Positions 9,254 through 21,000 of a DNA stretch of 64,000 nt are shown here, piece by piece. The notes beneath the pieces are model-generated. The model had not been told where the DNA came from. It did not search any database and worked only from the letters and a program-made list of their open reading frames with translations. The translations under genes and the position numbers were made by a program. Source of the stretch: CAVVSQ01 sp963848825. Its GTDB lineage: Bacteria > Planctomycetota > Planctomycetia > Gemmatales > Gemmataceae. The DNA is taken from positions 1,364,001 through 1,428,000 of the forward strand of contig CAWKFA010000015.1 in NCBI GenBank assembly GCA_963848825.1. Direction: 5' to 3'. Every line of letters starts with the position of its first letter. Position 1 is the stretch's first letter.

Positions 9254-9383
9254 GGTTTCATTTTGACGGAATGCAGTCCAATTGGAAAGGCTGGGTTGGC
9301 ATGGTTTTCCCCGTCGCGGACGGCCGGGTCGCGTGGACTGAAAGTCCGCGCTACGAAATAGGCGGTGCACCAGGCGATCCTTG

Positions 9384-9389
9384 TATAAT
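9384..9389 (+). promoter_or_regulatory. Candidate -10 element upstream of ppk
   Basis: A perfect TATAAT lies 31 bases before the GTG that I take as the ppk start. No convincing -35 box is present at 16-18 bp. It would give a leader of about 25 nt that carries the GGAGAAAGAGA ribosome-binding site (9405-9415). This is the reason for preferring GTG 9420 over the ATG at 9381, which overlaps the box. Confidence 0.4.
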
Positions 9390-9419
9390 GATCTTTCCCC
9401 TATTGGAGAAAGAGACTTG

Positions 9420-11648
9420 GTGCCCACCTTGGATACAATCGCGCCGCCGCGCAAGGCCGTCGAGGCCGCGACTACTGCCCCGGCTGTCGCCCCGCCCAAT
9501 CTTGAAGACCCGGCGCTCTATATCAACCGGGAATTGAGCTGGCTCGAATTCAATCGCCGGGTTCTGGAGGAGGCGCTCGATCCGAGCGTGCCGCTGCTGG
9601 AGCGGCTCAAGTTTCTGGCTATTTTTGCCTCCAATCTCGACGAATTCTTCATGGTTCGGGTGGGCGGTTTGCAGCAAAAGGTGACTGCCGGCATACCGGT
9701 CGGTTCGGGCGCCGATCGCATGGCCCCGCGAGCAGGTCGATCGCATAGGGCAGACCGTGCGGCAGATGTTGGCGGAGGCTTATCGCTGCTTCCGCGAACA
9801 GTTGCTGCCCGCGCTGGCTCAGGAGGGCATTCTTCTCCTCGGGCCCAAGGACCTTACCGACGAGCAACGCAAACATCTGGACGACGTGTTTCGCCGCGAG
9901 ATATTTCCGGTACTTACCCCGCTGGCCATCGATCGCGGGCATCCCTTTCCGCATTTGCTCAACAAATCGCTCAACCTGGCCGTCCTGTTGCAACGACCCA
10001 AGAGCCCGGAAACGCTCTTTGCCGTGGTCCAGGTGCCGGCGGTATTGCCGCACTTCATGCCGTTGCCGGCGGAGAAGGGGACCGTATTTACCTCGCTCGA
10101 GACAGCAATCCGCCTGCACCTTGACGAGCTCTTCCCAGGCATGCAACTCGATCGCGCCTTTGTGTTTCGCGTCACTCGCAACAGCGAGTATGAAATCGAC
10201 GATGACGAAGTCGAAGATCTCCTAAAAACGATCGAGGAGGAGGTTCGCAAAAGGCGGCACGGTTTTGCCGTTCGCCTCGAAATGGAAGTGGATGCGCCCT
10301 CGGAGGTCAGCAATTTCCTGGTGCAATCGCTGGATCTCGATACCGGCGACGTTTATCCCATCGGTGGGCTGCTCGATCTGACGGCCCTCTTTCAGATTCA
10401 TGGCTTGCCGGGCTTCGCCCATCTGCGCGACCGGCAGTTTGTGCCCCAGCCGGTGGCCGACTTCGGGATGGCCCCCAACATTTTCGCCGCCATCCGCGCC
10501 CGTGACATTCTGATCCACCACCCTTACGAATCGTTCAGCCCGGTCGTTGATTTTATCGAGATGGCTGCCGCCGATGAACGCGTGCTGGCCATCAAGCAGA
10601 CACTCTATCGGACCAGCAGCGACTCACCGATCGTGCGTGCCCTGGCGCTGGCGGCTGACAATGGCAAACAGGTCACCGCCGTTATTGAACTCAAGGCCCG
10701 GCTTGATGAGGAACGCAATATTCTCTGGGCCCGCGAGCTTGAAAAGTCCGGTGTCCACGTCGTCTTTGGCTTCGTCGGCCTCAAAACGCACTGTAAAGTC
10801 GCGCTCATCGTTCGCCGCGAGGAGGACGGGATTCGACGTTACGTCCATTTGGCCACGGGCAACTACAACCCGCAAACGGCCCGCCTCTACACCGACCTTG
10901 GCTTCTTCACTTGCCGAAGTGAATATTGCGAGGACGCTTCCGCCCTCTTTAACTACTTGACCGGCTACTGCGAGCTGCCTCAGTGGCGTAAGTTGATCGT
11001 CGCTCCGAGCCGCATGCAGTCCTTCATGCTCGAGAAAATCCAGCAAGAAACCGCCAATCAGAGGCGCTGGTAAGAGCGGCCGCATCATCGCCAAGGTCAA
11101 CGGTGTGCTTGAGCCGGTAATTGTCCAGGCCCTTTACCGGGCCAGTCAGGCCGGCGTCAAGATCGACCTTATTTGCCGTGGAATTTGCGCCTTGCGGCCC
11201 CAGTTGCCCGGCATTAGCGAGAACATTCACGTCTACGCCATTATCGACCGGTTCCTGGAACATAGCCGGGTGTTTTATTTTCACAACAATGGCGATCCGC
11301 AGGTCTACATTGGCTCGGCGGACTGGATGGACCGTAATCTAAGCCGGCGCGTCGAGGTGGTGTTTCCCGTCGAAGCTCCGGAGTTGAAACAGCGCCTGAT
11401 CGGCGAAGTCCTGGCGATTACGTTGCAGGACAATACCAAGATGCGCGAGCTTCTGCCCGATGGTAGCTATCGGCGGATCACGCGCGAAGCTAGCCAGCCG
11501 GCCGTGCCGCAGCCAGGAACGTTTCCTGGAAATCGCCGCCCAGAACGCACTCAACCGCCTGACGGACACCACACCTCATTCGGCACCTGTGCTGGCGCCC
11601 AAGCCGGTACGTTCCAAAAACTCGCGCAAGCGGACTGGCAAGTCTTAA
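9420..11648 (+). CDS. ppk1: Polyphosphate kinase 1, three frame breaks
   Basis: Transfers the gamma phosphate of ATP reversibly to polyphosphate. The joined product is about 740 residues, usual for PPK1. N-terminal domain: NRELSWLEFNRRVLEEA and FFMVRVGGLQQK. Core: LTPLAIDRGHPFPHLLNKSL, YESFSPVVDFI and IKQTLYRTSSDSPIV. Catalytic histidine regions: GLKTHCKVALIVRR and, after a break, YIGSADWMDRNLSRRVE. Breaks fall near 9720, 11070 and 11510; after the last, the tail reads RSQERFLEIAAQNALNRL to the stop at 11648. At the first break, adding one G after ATGGC restores MAPREQVDR. GTG 9420 is preceded by GGAG. It converges with the methyltransferase, 6 bp between stops. Confidence 0.93.
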
Positions 11649-11654
11649 AACAGG

Positions 11655-12660
11655 CTAGCTCACTTTGCCCTCGATGATCGAGATTTCCATGGCCGTCGGC
11701 ACGATACGGGTCAGTTGAAAGCCGGCGGCGTGCAACAAGGCGCGATACTCGATTTCGGTTCGTTCTTTGCCGCCGGGAATGACCAGCATATTCACGTCAA
11801 GCTGCTTGGCGAAGGAGGGTTCATTGCCGGGCGGAATGACGCTTTCAACGAGCAACAGGCGGGCCGTGCGGCTCCATGGCGGCCCGGCAATGGCGCAGGA
11901 TCGTCAGCGATTGTTCGTCCGTCCAGTCGTGGATGATGTGGCGCATGATGTAGGCGTCGCCGCCGCCGGGCACCTTTTCGAAAAAGCTACCGCCGACGGC
12001 CTGGCAACGTTCGCTTAACCCCAGGCTCGCAAATGTGTCGCTGGCGCGCGCGCTGACGCCCGGCAGATCGTAGAGGATGCCGTGCATTGCTGGATAATGC
12101 TTCAGAACGGCGCCGAGAACCGAGCCATTGCCGCCGCCGATATCGACCAGGGTGCCGATGCCGCTGAAATCGTAAGCGTCGAGCATGACCTGGGTTTCCG
12201 CGCCATGAATGCCGGTCATGGCGGCGTCGAAAATCTTGGCCTTGTCGGGGTGCTGGCTGAGAAAATCAAAAACTGGTAAAGCGAAGATGTGCTCGAAGGC
12301 AGTCTTGCCGGTGCGGATGCAGTGTTCCAGGTCACCCCAGGCGCGAAAATGCTCTTCGCCCATCATCAAGGCTGCCGCGCGCTGAGAACCTGGCCCATCG
12401 ACCAGGCACTGGGCGAGCGGCGTCAAGCCGAAGCGTCCCTGGCTGTCTTCAACAAAGATGCCAACGCTCGCCAGCATACGCAACAAACGATAAAGGGATG
12501 GAGCATGCGTGCCGGTCGCCTGGGCCAGGGTGGCGCTGGTTTGCGGAGCGGGCTTGACCAGGTCGGCAATCCCCAGCTTGGCGGCCACGTAGATAGCCTG
12601 GGACACCCAGTAGCCCGTGAGCATTTGCAGAAGGAGCTGCGGCGGCGGAATGTTTGTCAT
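11655..12660 (-). CDS. SAM-dependent O-methyltransferase (CrtF/ASMT-like), one frame break
   Basis: About 334 residues in the two-domain layout of acetylserotonin/hydroxyneurosporene-type methyltransferases. An N-terminal winged-helix dimerisation domain (LLQMLTGYWVSQAIYVAAKL, SLYRLLRMLASVGIF) is followed by a Rossmann fold with the SAM motif LVDIGGGNGSVL and the catalytic region YIMRHIIHDWTDEQSLTIL. The frame breaks near 11865 after RAAMEPHG; the rest, LLVESVIPPGNEPS to EYRALLHAAGFQLTRIVPT, continues one frame over. An extra C in a short C run would explain it. The acceptor is unknown, and a carotenoid or quinone-like phenol is only a family-level guess. An AGGAG site lies 5-9 nt before the ATG. 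Confidence 0.85.
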
Positions 12661-12780
12661 TTGTCGTTCTCCTGGAAAACAGCCGGGCGATAAATAGGAA
12701 TATATGGTGCCTGGTCGGCGTTGACCGCCAGGTCATTCGCCGGCTCGACTACGAACAAGATACTAAATCAGGAGATTTAC

Positions 12781-13158
12781 GTGGCCCCGCTTGCCCTAAT
12801 TTTTGGTGCGCTGTTGTCTGTGTTGGGCGTGGTGCTCTTTGCGCTGGCGGACCCGGAGAAAACAAGAATCACGTCGCTCATTCCGACCTTTTTTGGCGTC
12901 GCCCTGATTCTTATGGGCATCCTGGCGCAGAATGAAAAGATGCGCATGCACGCCATGCACGTGGCTGCTCTCTTGGCATTGATCGGGTTGGTAGTCCCTC
13001 TCGTCATGGTGATCCGTGCCCTGGTCGGCGGCGCGGAGCTGGGATTGGCAAGCACGGGGCAGCTTATCATGGCGGCCTTGTGTGGCGTATTCCTGATTTT
13101 GTGCGTGCGCTCTTTCATCGCGGCGCGGCGAGCGCGCAGGCAGAATATGGGCGCCTAG
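12781..13158 (+). CDS. Small polytopic membrane protein, 125 aa
   Basis: Unrecognised family. Four hydrophobic segments are visible: LALIFGALLSVLGVVLFAL, LIPTFFGVALILMGILA, VAALLALIGLVVPLVMVI and LIMAALCGVFLILCVRSFI. A basic tail (RRARRQ) follows. I choose GTG 12781 because AGGAG lies 8 nt before it; a longer in-frame start at 12721 would add a charged stretch without a ribosome-binding site. It stands alone between the methyltransferase (divergent) and the UbiD gene (convergent). An inner-membrane location is inferred from the hydrophobic segments; the role is unknown. Confidence 0.6.
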   Translation: MAPLALIFGALLSVLGVVLFALADPEKTRITSLIPTFFGVALILMGILAQNEKMRMHAMHVAALLALIGLVVPLVMVIRALVGGAELGLASTGQLIMAALCGVFLILCVRSFIAARRARRQNMGA

Positions 13159-13201
13159 CCCTCTTGGGGCAAGCGGTGGAAGCCTAATACCTTGCGCTAC
13201 A

Positions 13202-15022
13202 TCACTGAATTATCCCATGGAGCGGGCGGCCGGGCGCGGCGAGGGCATCGACCCGGCGGGTGATGGCGGGGTCCTCCACCAGCGCCGGGGCGTGGTGCGG
13301 CTTGATGCGGGCATCGATGACCAGGGAGCCGGCACAGCCCCAGTGTTTCTGCCGGGTGGCGGCGCCGATCCCATAAATGTCGGCGGCCGGGTTGGAACGT
13401 GTAAACGTCACCCACAAAAAGTTATTGACGCTACGGGCCGCAAAGTCGCTGTCGTCCACAAGCACGACGAGAGGAAAGGCATTGAGCGGCTCGCCTGGCT
13501 GATAACGGTCGCAGAACTGTTCCGCCGCGCGCTCCGGTCGTGCCTGCACCAACATGATACCTGGCAGGCACACGCGCGGTTGCGCAAAACCATCGGGAAG
13601 AGATAGGTTCGTCGGCAATTCCGTGGGAAGCTCGCGGCGCGCTTGGTCCAACCGCCGCCATGACCACTTTCGAGCCCTCGTTGAAGCCGCTGCCCGAGTA
13701 GTCCAGGGTGTCGATGGTCGTGCGAGTTTCGAAATGCAGGTCGCTTTGCCAGTCCACACGTTCCAGCAGATGACGCAAAAACGCGGGAATGTCGTGGATA
13801 TCCAGGTCCGGATTGTCTTCGCGGGCCACGATCATCAAATACTTGGCCAGCGACAGTTGCCCCTGACCCAGGAGCGCATGCGCGGAGGTCAGTAGCTCTT
13901 GCGGCCGGCGCCGGGGCGTGTAGGGCAGGTAGCGTTCGCTACCAATGGCCAGCAGCAAAGGGTGAACGCCGGCGGCATCCACCGCGTGGAGCGCGTGGAT
14001 GCCATGAACGACCGTGGGAATGATCGGGCCCGTTATTTCGTGAATAATCTCCCCGAAGCTCGTGTCTTCTTGCGGCGGCCTGCCGACGACCGTGAAGGGC
14101 CAAATCGCTCCGGTGCGGTGATAGACCTTGTCAACGCGCAAAACCGGGAAAGGATGTTCCAGGCTGTAATAGCCCAGATGATCGCCAAAAGGCCCTTCCG
14201 GCAGCAGCTCGGGCTCGACGACCGCCGTGATGCAAAAATCCGCATCCGCCGCCACGGGCAACGACCCATTGCCGGTGTCGACGAGGCGTACGCGCCGGCC
14301 GCCAAGTGCTCCCGCGAAGGCCACCTCGGGCATGCCCTCCGGCAGCGGCATCACGGCGGCGAGCGTCAGAGCTGGCGGGCCGCCCACAAAGATGTTGACG
14401 CGGAACGGGGTTCCCCTGGCTCAGCGCCGCCGCATGGTGAACGCCGATGCCGCGATGAATTTGGTAATGGAGGCCGATTTGCCGGTTGGCAACGTACTTA
14501 TTTCCCGAAAGCTGCACCCGGTACATGCCTAAATTGGAACGGCGCCAGCCGGGCGTCGACACATCTTCGGTATAGACGAGCGGCAACGTAATGAACGCGC
14601 CGCCATCGTTGGGCCACGACACCAGCTGCGGCAACTGGGCGATGGTGGTCTCATTGGCCTGAACGGGGCCGTCGTCATGATCCTGGGCCGGGCATACCAG
14701 AGCGCTCTGGGAACATCGCGACAGCGCAGGGGTTTTTCCAGAAAGTAGCGGGATCTACCTTTAGCTCCACCAAATGGCGCACGGCCTCGAGCATGTCGCG
14801 AAAGAGAAAGCGGGTCCGCTCCAGCGTGCCGAAGAGGTTGCTGACCATTGGAAAGTGACAGCCCTTGACCCGGCTGAACAGAAGTGCCGGGCCGCCTGCC
14901 TGGTAGACGCGGCGTTGAATCTCCGCCGCTTCGAGATAGGGATCGATCTCTTCGTCTAGCCGCACAAGTTGCTTGGTTCGTTCCAGATCGGCTACACAGG
15001 CGCCAAGGCTAGAGTAACCCAT
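13202..15022 (-). CDS. UbiD-family prenylated-FMN decarboxylase, three frame breaks
   Basis: Four consecutive frames assemble into about 606 residues typical of UbiD proteins. N-terminus: RTKQLVRLDEEIDPYLEA, FPMVSNLFGTLERTRFLFRD. After a break near 14.67 kb: QLVSWPNDGGAFITLPLVYT and GMYRVQLSGN. After a break near 14.41 kb: ALTLAAVMPLPEGMPEVAFA, ELLPEGPFGDHLGYYS, AIWPFTVVGRPPQEDTSFGE. After a break near 13.65 kb: LNAFPLVVLVDDSDFAARSV to the stop at 13202. The family needs prenyl-FMN made by UbiX and decarboxylates (hetero)aromatic or alpha,beta-unsaturated acids. A role in menaquinone or ubiquinone-type biosynthesis is possible but not shown by neighbours. At the middle break, dropping one A restores GTPFRVNIFVGG. 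Confidence 0.88.
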
Positions 15023-15199
15023 TTATTGTTGAGCCCGTGAGGCATGCTGACGCGCCAGGCCCAAAACAGGCCTAAACCACTGTTTTTGTAACGATTCGTT
15101 AACACTTTGCCACGTTATTTGCCCCTGCCTTGTTCGTGACCTATGGTTGAGACGCGAACTCCGTGCGCCCGGTCCCCCTAATCCCCGAGGCCTATCCCC

Positions 15200-16369
15200 A
15201 TGCGCGTCATCGACCAAGATTTAGAGGTTACCGTCGTCATGCCCTGCCTCAACGAGGCGCGGACGGTTGGCCGTTGCGTGGCCAAGGCGAAGGCGAGCCT
15301 CGCAAGAATGGGGATCGAAGGCGAAGTCATCGTCGCGGACAACGGCAGTACGGACGGCTCTCAGGATCTCGCGACCGACCAGGGGGCCCGCGTCGTGGCT
15401 GTCTCGCGCAAGGGCTATGGCAGTGCCATCCAGGGCGGCATCGCGGCGTCGCGCGGCAAATACATCATCATGGGCGATGCGGATGATTCCTACGATTTCA
15501 CCCGACTAGAACCCTTCGTGGAAAAGCTTCGCCAGGGGGACGAGCTGGTCATGGGCAATCGGTTCAAGGGCGGGATCAAGCCGGGCGCCATGCCCTGGAT
15601 GCATCGTTACATTGGCAACCCTGTGCTCACGGGCATTTTGAATCTGTTTTTTCACACGCCCATCAGTGACGCGCACTGCGGCTTGCGTGGTTTTAACAAG
15701 GATGCTTACCAGCGTTTAAACCTGACGACGCCGGGCATGGAGTTCGCGAGCGAAATGGTCGTGAAGGCCAGCCTTAGCAAGCAGAAAATCAGCGAGGTGC
15801 CGACCACGCTGTCGCCCGATGGCCGTGACCGGCCGCCTCACCTGCGCAGCTTCCGCGATGGCTGGCGTCACTTGCGTTTTCTTTTGCTCATGTGTCCTTT
15901 GTGGCTTTATCTCATTCCTTCCGCGCTGCTCCTGGGCGGCGGCCTGGGTATTATGGCCTGGCTCACACCGGGGCCTCGACAGGTCGGTGGCGTGACTTTT
16001 GATATCCACACGATGCTCCTGGGCACGCTGTGCACGCTCATGGGCTACCAGACGCTCTGGCTATGGGGTTTCGCGAAGATTCATGGCTGGACGAGCGGCC
16101 TGTTGCCCGCCAATACCTTTTCGATGAATCTCTTCAAACATCTCAATCTGGAACGTGGCTTGATTATCGGCGCCGCCAGCCTGCTGGGTGGCTTGCTCGT
16201 CAATGTTTGGCTTTTTAGCCACTGGTTCGGCAATGACATGGGCCCGCTTGATGTGCGTTTTTCCTTTCGTTGTGCCCTCTGGGGCTTTTTGCTGATGATT
16301 ACCGGCGTGCAAACTGTCTACGGCAGCTTCTTTTTGAGCATGCTGGGCATGAATACCGAGAAACGCTAA
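15200..16369 (+). CDS. Family 2 glycosyltransferase with C-terminal membrane segments
   Basis: 389 residues. The GT-A domain has VTVVMPCLNEARTVGRCV, VADNGSTDGS, the DXD-type motif MGDADDSYDF and GNRFKGGIKPGAMPWMHRYIG, like dolichol-phosphate mannose/glucose synthases that use a polyprenyl-phosphate acceptor. From about residue 225 there are four hydrophobic segments (LMCPLWLYLIPSALLLGGG, MLLGTLCTLMGYQTLWLWGF, LIIGAASLLGGLLVNVWLF, CALWGFLLMITGVQTVYG), so it is membrane-bound. Probably makes a lipid-linked sugar for surface glycans. A GAGG site precedes the ATG. The next gene starts 21 bp downstream in the same direction, suggesting an operon. Confidence 0.85.
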   Translation: MRVIDQDLEVTVVMPCLNEARTVGRCVAKAKASLARMGIEGEVIVADNGSTDGSQDLATDQGARVVAVSRKGYGSAIQGGIAASRGKYIIMGDADDSYDFTRLEPFVEKLRQGDELVMGNRFKGGIKPGAMPWMHRYIGNPVLTGILNLFFHTPISDAHCGLRGFNKDAYQRLNLTTPGMEFASEMVVKASLSKQKISEVPTTLSPDGRDRPPHLRSFRDGWRHLRFLLLMCPLWLYLIPSALLLGGGLGIMAWLTPGPRQVGGVTFDIHTMLLGTLCTLMGYQTLWLWGFAKIHGWTSGLLPANTFSMNLFKHLNLERGLIIGAASLLGGLLVNVWLFSHWFGNDMGPLDVRFSFRCALWGFLLMITGVQTVYGSFFLSMLGMNTEKR

Positions 16370-16390
16370 ATCGCGCAGCCGAATCGTCGC

Positions 16391-18037
16391 ATGCCCCCTA
16401 AATATGTTCCCAACATCTGTTCGCTGGTCGTCGTCCTCTTTTTGGCCGCACTCTATTTTGGCGTCTTCGGCGACCTCGATTGGTCCTGGCAGGTGCGGAC
16501 CGGCGAGCTGATCGTTCAGACCGGCCAATTGCGCAGTTCCCGAATCATTTTCCTATACCATCGCGGGCGCGGTCATTCACGATTTTGAATGGCTCTATGA
16601 AGTCGCCCTCTGGGTGCTCTGGGACCTTTTTGGCCTGGGCGGCCTCAAGTTTCTCAAGGTCATCCTGGTCATCACGCCACTATTGCTGGTCGCCCGCCAG
16701 TTGCGGCGCGAGGCCGTTCCCTGGCACGGCATCGCCCTGTCCATAATCGCGGCCGTCTTTGTGCTGTCGTCGGCCTGGAACCTACGGCCGCTCTATTGCT
16801 CGAGCATCGGCATCATTTTGCTCGCCACCATGCTGCACAATCACTGCGTCGGCCGCACACGCCTGTCGTGGGGGTTGCCGCTGGTCATGCTTCTCTGGGC
16901 GAACCTGCACCCCGGCGTGATCATGGGCCAGGGCCTGTTGCTGGGTGCGATCGGCTGGGAGTGGATCAACGTGCGCCTGGGCTGGAACAAACCGCTGGAC
17001 GCGGCCAGCCTCAAACGTTTGACGATTGTGGGCGGCCTGGCCCTGGCGGCAACTTTCTTGAGCCCGGACCCGGTCGAGCGCTTGCTTTATCCTTTTCGGC
17101 CCGAGCTGGCGCACCCCATCATGCGCGTGTTCGTGGAAATGCAGCCCCTGGCCGTGCTCCTGGAGAAGGCACCCCTGCAAATTGGTTTGATTTACGCGCT
17201 GGTCGGCCTGGTAGCAGTAACCATGGTGTGGCGCGGTCGACAATATCGTGCCTGGGAAGTGGCGCTCATTGCCGGTCTCGCTTTCCTGGCGAACGTCGCT
17301 TTTCGCAGTGCGCTGGACTGGTTTCTCGTGATGCTGGCCCTTGGCGTGCCCCATGTGAAAGAGCTGTTGGCACAGCGTACCTTCAAGCCGGTCAGGCTGG
17401 TCGATGGTCGGGGGCGTCTGCGCTGGCGCCTGGCCGCGTGGCTGCTGCGGCTGGATCGCAAGGCGAAACAAATGCTGGCCAGCCCCTGGTTTCGCTTGCA
17501 GCCCTGGTGGCCCGCAGCGGCCCTGGCGGTGTTATTTGTCATCTCCGTGGTGCCACCGCTGTCACGGCACATGCCCCGGCGGAACGCGGCCGATTGGCCC
17601 GTGGCCGCGCTGGATCACATGGAGGCGGCGGGCATCCATGGCCGCTTCTTCGCTCCTCCCGACTACGGCGCCTATATTGGCTGGCGGCTGCGTGAACGCG
17701 GTAAAATATATACCGATACCCGCGGCTTCTTTTTTCCGCCGGCACTGCTGGAAGATAGTCATTATGTTCCGCAGCTCGCGCCTGGCTGGCGTGTTCGCCT
17801 GGAGCGCATCCTGGATGATTATCAGACCGATTATTTCTTGCTCGAAACCTTCGGCGCCGCGGCGCCCTGTGGCAAGCCATCAAGGATTCCGTGGGCTCGC
17901 CGCTCTTTCTAGATGAGCAAACAGTATTGTTGACGGCCGCCCAGGTACGCAGTGGCGTGGCGGCGGTCGGCGAAGGTCGTCAGCCTCCAAATCCGCCTCC
18001 AATTGCAGGCTCGCGCGTGGTGCGGGTACCCGGTTAG
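16391..18037 (+). CDS. Polytopic membrane protein, two frame breaks
   Basis: About 548 residues when joined. The start MPPKYVPNICSLVVVLFLAALYFG runs to a break near 16545 and then continues AGAVIHDFEWLYEVALWVLW in another frame. Eight or more hydrophobic segments follow, then a soluble C-terminal part with APPDYGAYIGWRLRERGKIY and DTRGFFFPPALLEDSHYV. A second break near 17865 moves it into a frame reading LWQAIKDSVGSPLFLDEQTV to the stop at 18037. The architecture (first loop with acidic DLDWSWQVRTGELI, many helices, C-terminal soluble part) recalls GT-C-like glycosyltransferases, but I see no decisive motif. It follows the GT2 gene by 21 bp, which suggests a shared role in lipid-linked glycan assembly. 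Confidence 0.65.
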
Positions 18038-18048
18038 CCGAGGCAGCA

Positions 18049-21000
18049 TCACCCCTTTTTGGCTGCCGGTAACTCTTGAATGAGCTGTTGAAAGTCATCT
18101 CTACTTCGCAAGGCCTGAAAATCCTCGCTCTTGCGCAAAAACTCGGCGTCCTGAAAGCCGTTGCTTACCGCCTGGCGCAACAGCGTCATGGCGCCTTCGG
18201 CATAGGTCGTCGCGAGTTCTTCGTCAGTGTCCGCCAGGGTGGCGCAGCGCGCCAGCAAACCGGCGGCGACATGGTCCTGCCGCTGTTTACCGGGGGTTTC
18301 GGCGGGCAATTCCTTGATAACCGAGGAAGCCCCGGCATGATCTTTGAGGCCAATCAGGCTGGCGGCCAGGTTGAGCTCCGTAAGGTAGAGGTTGGTCCAC
18401 AGGTCCGCGGCAACCTTGGGTCCGCCCGTCAAGGTGACGAGATGGGCGACAGCTTTCGTGTAAAAGAACTTGGCGTCGCCAAATTTCTGATTTTGCAAAA
18501 CCCGTTTGCCGATCTCGGTGTAAAGGGCGACTGCCTCCAGGCGAAAGTTGGCCGCCTGCGGGAAAGCCTGGACGAGCTTCTCGCGCAAGTCAACCAGGCG
18601 TAACAGGCTTTTTTCTTCCTCGGCCGGCCTGTTCTGCGCTCTCATTAGATTGACGAGGTTGACATGGGTTTTGATGAGCTCGCCGATATAGGCCGGATAG
18701 GCCGGCGTGACTTGTAGCCTGGGCTCGTACTCTTCCATGAGTGCGATGCCCTTGTGGTATTGGGCCTCTGCTTTGGCGAACTCGCCGGACTGCGCGAACA
18801 GGATGCCCAGGTTGCATTCATTGCGGCCCAGGTCGGCGCGATACTCCGGCTGCTCGGGATATTTGGCGACGAGTGCAGCCTGCACAACCATGGCGTCGCG
18901 CCAGGCTTTTTCGGCATCCGCCACGCGTTTGGCACCCGCCAGAAAAATGCCCAGGTCGTTGTAGCGTTTACCCAGCTCGCGCGCGTAACGGGGCGCATCC
19001 TGATAGTCGCGGGCGAGATCTTGATAGAGAGCAATCGCCCCGCGCCAGGCCGTTTCCGCTTCGGGAAGCTGGTTCAGGATGCGTAAGGCGTTGCCGAGGT
19101 TATATTGGCTGGCCGCCTGCTGTTCGCGGTAGTCGGGGTTTTTCGGATTGGCCAGGTTCAACTTCGAGAAGGTGCTCAAAGAGCGTGTAAAGAGGGCCCT
19201 GGCTTCCTGTGGCTGTTGGCGCAGGAGCATCAGCCCGAGGTTGCTTTCGGCGCGGGCCAGCTTTTCCTGATACTCGGCCACGCCGGGATTGTTGGCGACC
19301 AGCTTTTCGCGCAGCTCGAGCGCGCGGCGCACGCTGTCCAGCGCCTTTTGCGGCTGGCTTGCCTGCCAGACGCCGCCCAGGTTCAGGTACGTGTTGGCCA
19401 GCTCGAGCGCGTATTCGGCGACGTCCTTGTTCTCCTGAGTAAGCTTCGAGAACAGGTTCATGGCCTCTACCAGGGCAGCTTCCCCTTCTTTGGGCCGATT
19501 GCTGCCCAGGAGCATGATGCCGCGGTTATTGAGGCTCGACGCCAGCGCCCGGCGATAGTCCGGCAAATGCGGAAAATCCTCGACGATTTGCCGTTGCATG
19601 GACAGGGCTTGATCGTAGGCGTCGTCTGCTTCTTTTTGTTTGCCGGCGGCCTGGAAGAGGATCGCCAAATCGCTGTAGCTGCTAGAGAGCTCTTGCCGAT
19701 ACACGGGCGTGCTCGAAAAGTCCTTGACCAGCCCGGCGCAGCTTGATGGACTGCCGGTAATGCTCCTCGGCTTCTTTGGGCGAGGCGTCACGCGCGAGAC
19801 GTCCCTGGAGGAAATAGTTCTTGGCCAGCTCCTGACGATGCGTGGCGTTCCTGGGTTCATTGGCCGCCAACTCATTGAGCAGCTTGTTGGCCTCTGCATA
19901 AGCCTTTTCGGCCGTTCCCGGCGGCCCCATCGTCGCCTGGAAAGTGCCGAGATTGTTTAGCGTTCGCGCCAGCTCCGCTTTGTATTGCGCGTCTCCAGGA
20001 CTATGGGCCAGTTTGCTGAGGATAAGGCGGCTCGCCTCGAATTCCACCTCCGCTTCTTTGCCCTGTCCCATGCCGTAGAGGATTTGGGCCAGATTGTTGT
20101 GGCTTTTGGCGAGTTCCAGCGCCGATTCGGCCGCCTGCGGGTCACGATCATGGAGGGCCTGGCGTAGATCAAGAGCGCGGCGATAAATATTCTCGGCGTC
20201 CTGGCTATGTTTGAGGTCTTTGAGCAAATTGCCGAAGTTATTGGCGACGCTGGCCAGGTCCTTTTTGTAATCGAGCTTGTTGGGATAATCCTGGTCCAGT
20301 CGCTGGAGCAATTCGAGCGCGGTTTGATAGGCGCCCAGGGCCGTGGCGGAGTCTCCCAGCAGTTCGAGAATGTCGGCGACGCGCTGTTGCGCGAGTGCCG
20401 CCTCGCGGCGTATGTCGGGATCGCTGCTGCGCTCTTGCATGAAGTCGTCGTAAAAGGCCTTGGCTTTTTTGAGCAGATCGCGGCGCACTGGCTCCATGAG
20501 CGGGATGTAGCGCAGCCGGTCCTGGCCGACCTCGCTGAGCATTTGATCGACGGCCAGCTTGGCACGCTTGAAATTGCGCTCGGCTGCCTGACGCAGGACG
20601 ACTTCCTTGTCGCGGGCCGCGGTTTGCTCCGCGGCGCGCTTTCTTTCGAGGTCGGCCATCTGCTCCGCGGCCCTGGTCAGTTCCATTTGCCTGGCGGCAT
20701 TATCGACGGCCGCCTGCCGTTTGGTCTCGGCGGCACGTCTTTCCGAGTCGAGCCAGAAGCCACCCAGCGTCAGGAGGCTGATAACGCCCAGCACGCTGAG
20801 GGTAACAAGGCTGGCCACGGCGGGACGGCGTTTCGCCCATTTCCAGGTACGTTCCGTCCAGCGCGTAGGTCGCGCCAGGATCGGCTCGCCCGCCTGGAAA
20901 CGCCGCAGGTCCTCGGCCAGCGCGCCCGCGGTCAAGTAGCGTTTTATGGGGTTCTTTTCCAGTGCCTTGAGGCAGATCGTTTGCAGATCGGGTTCCAGGG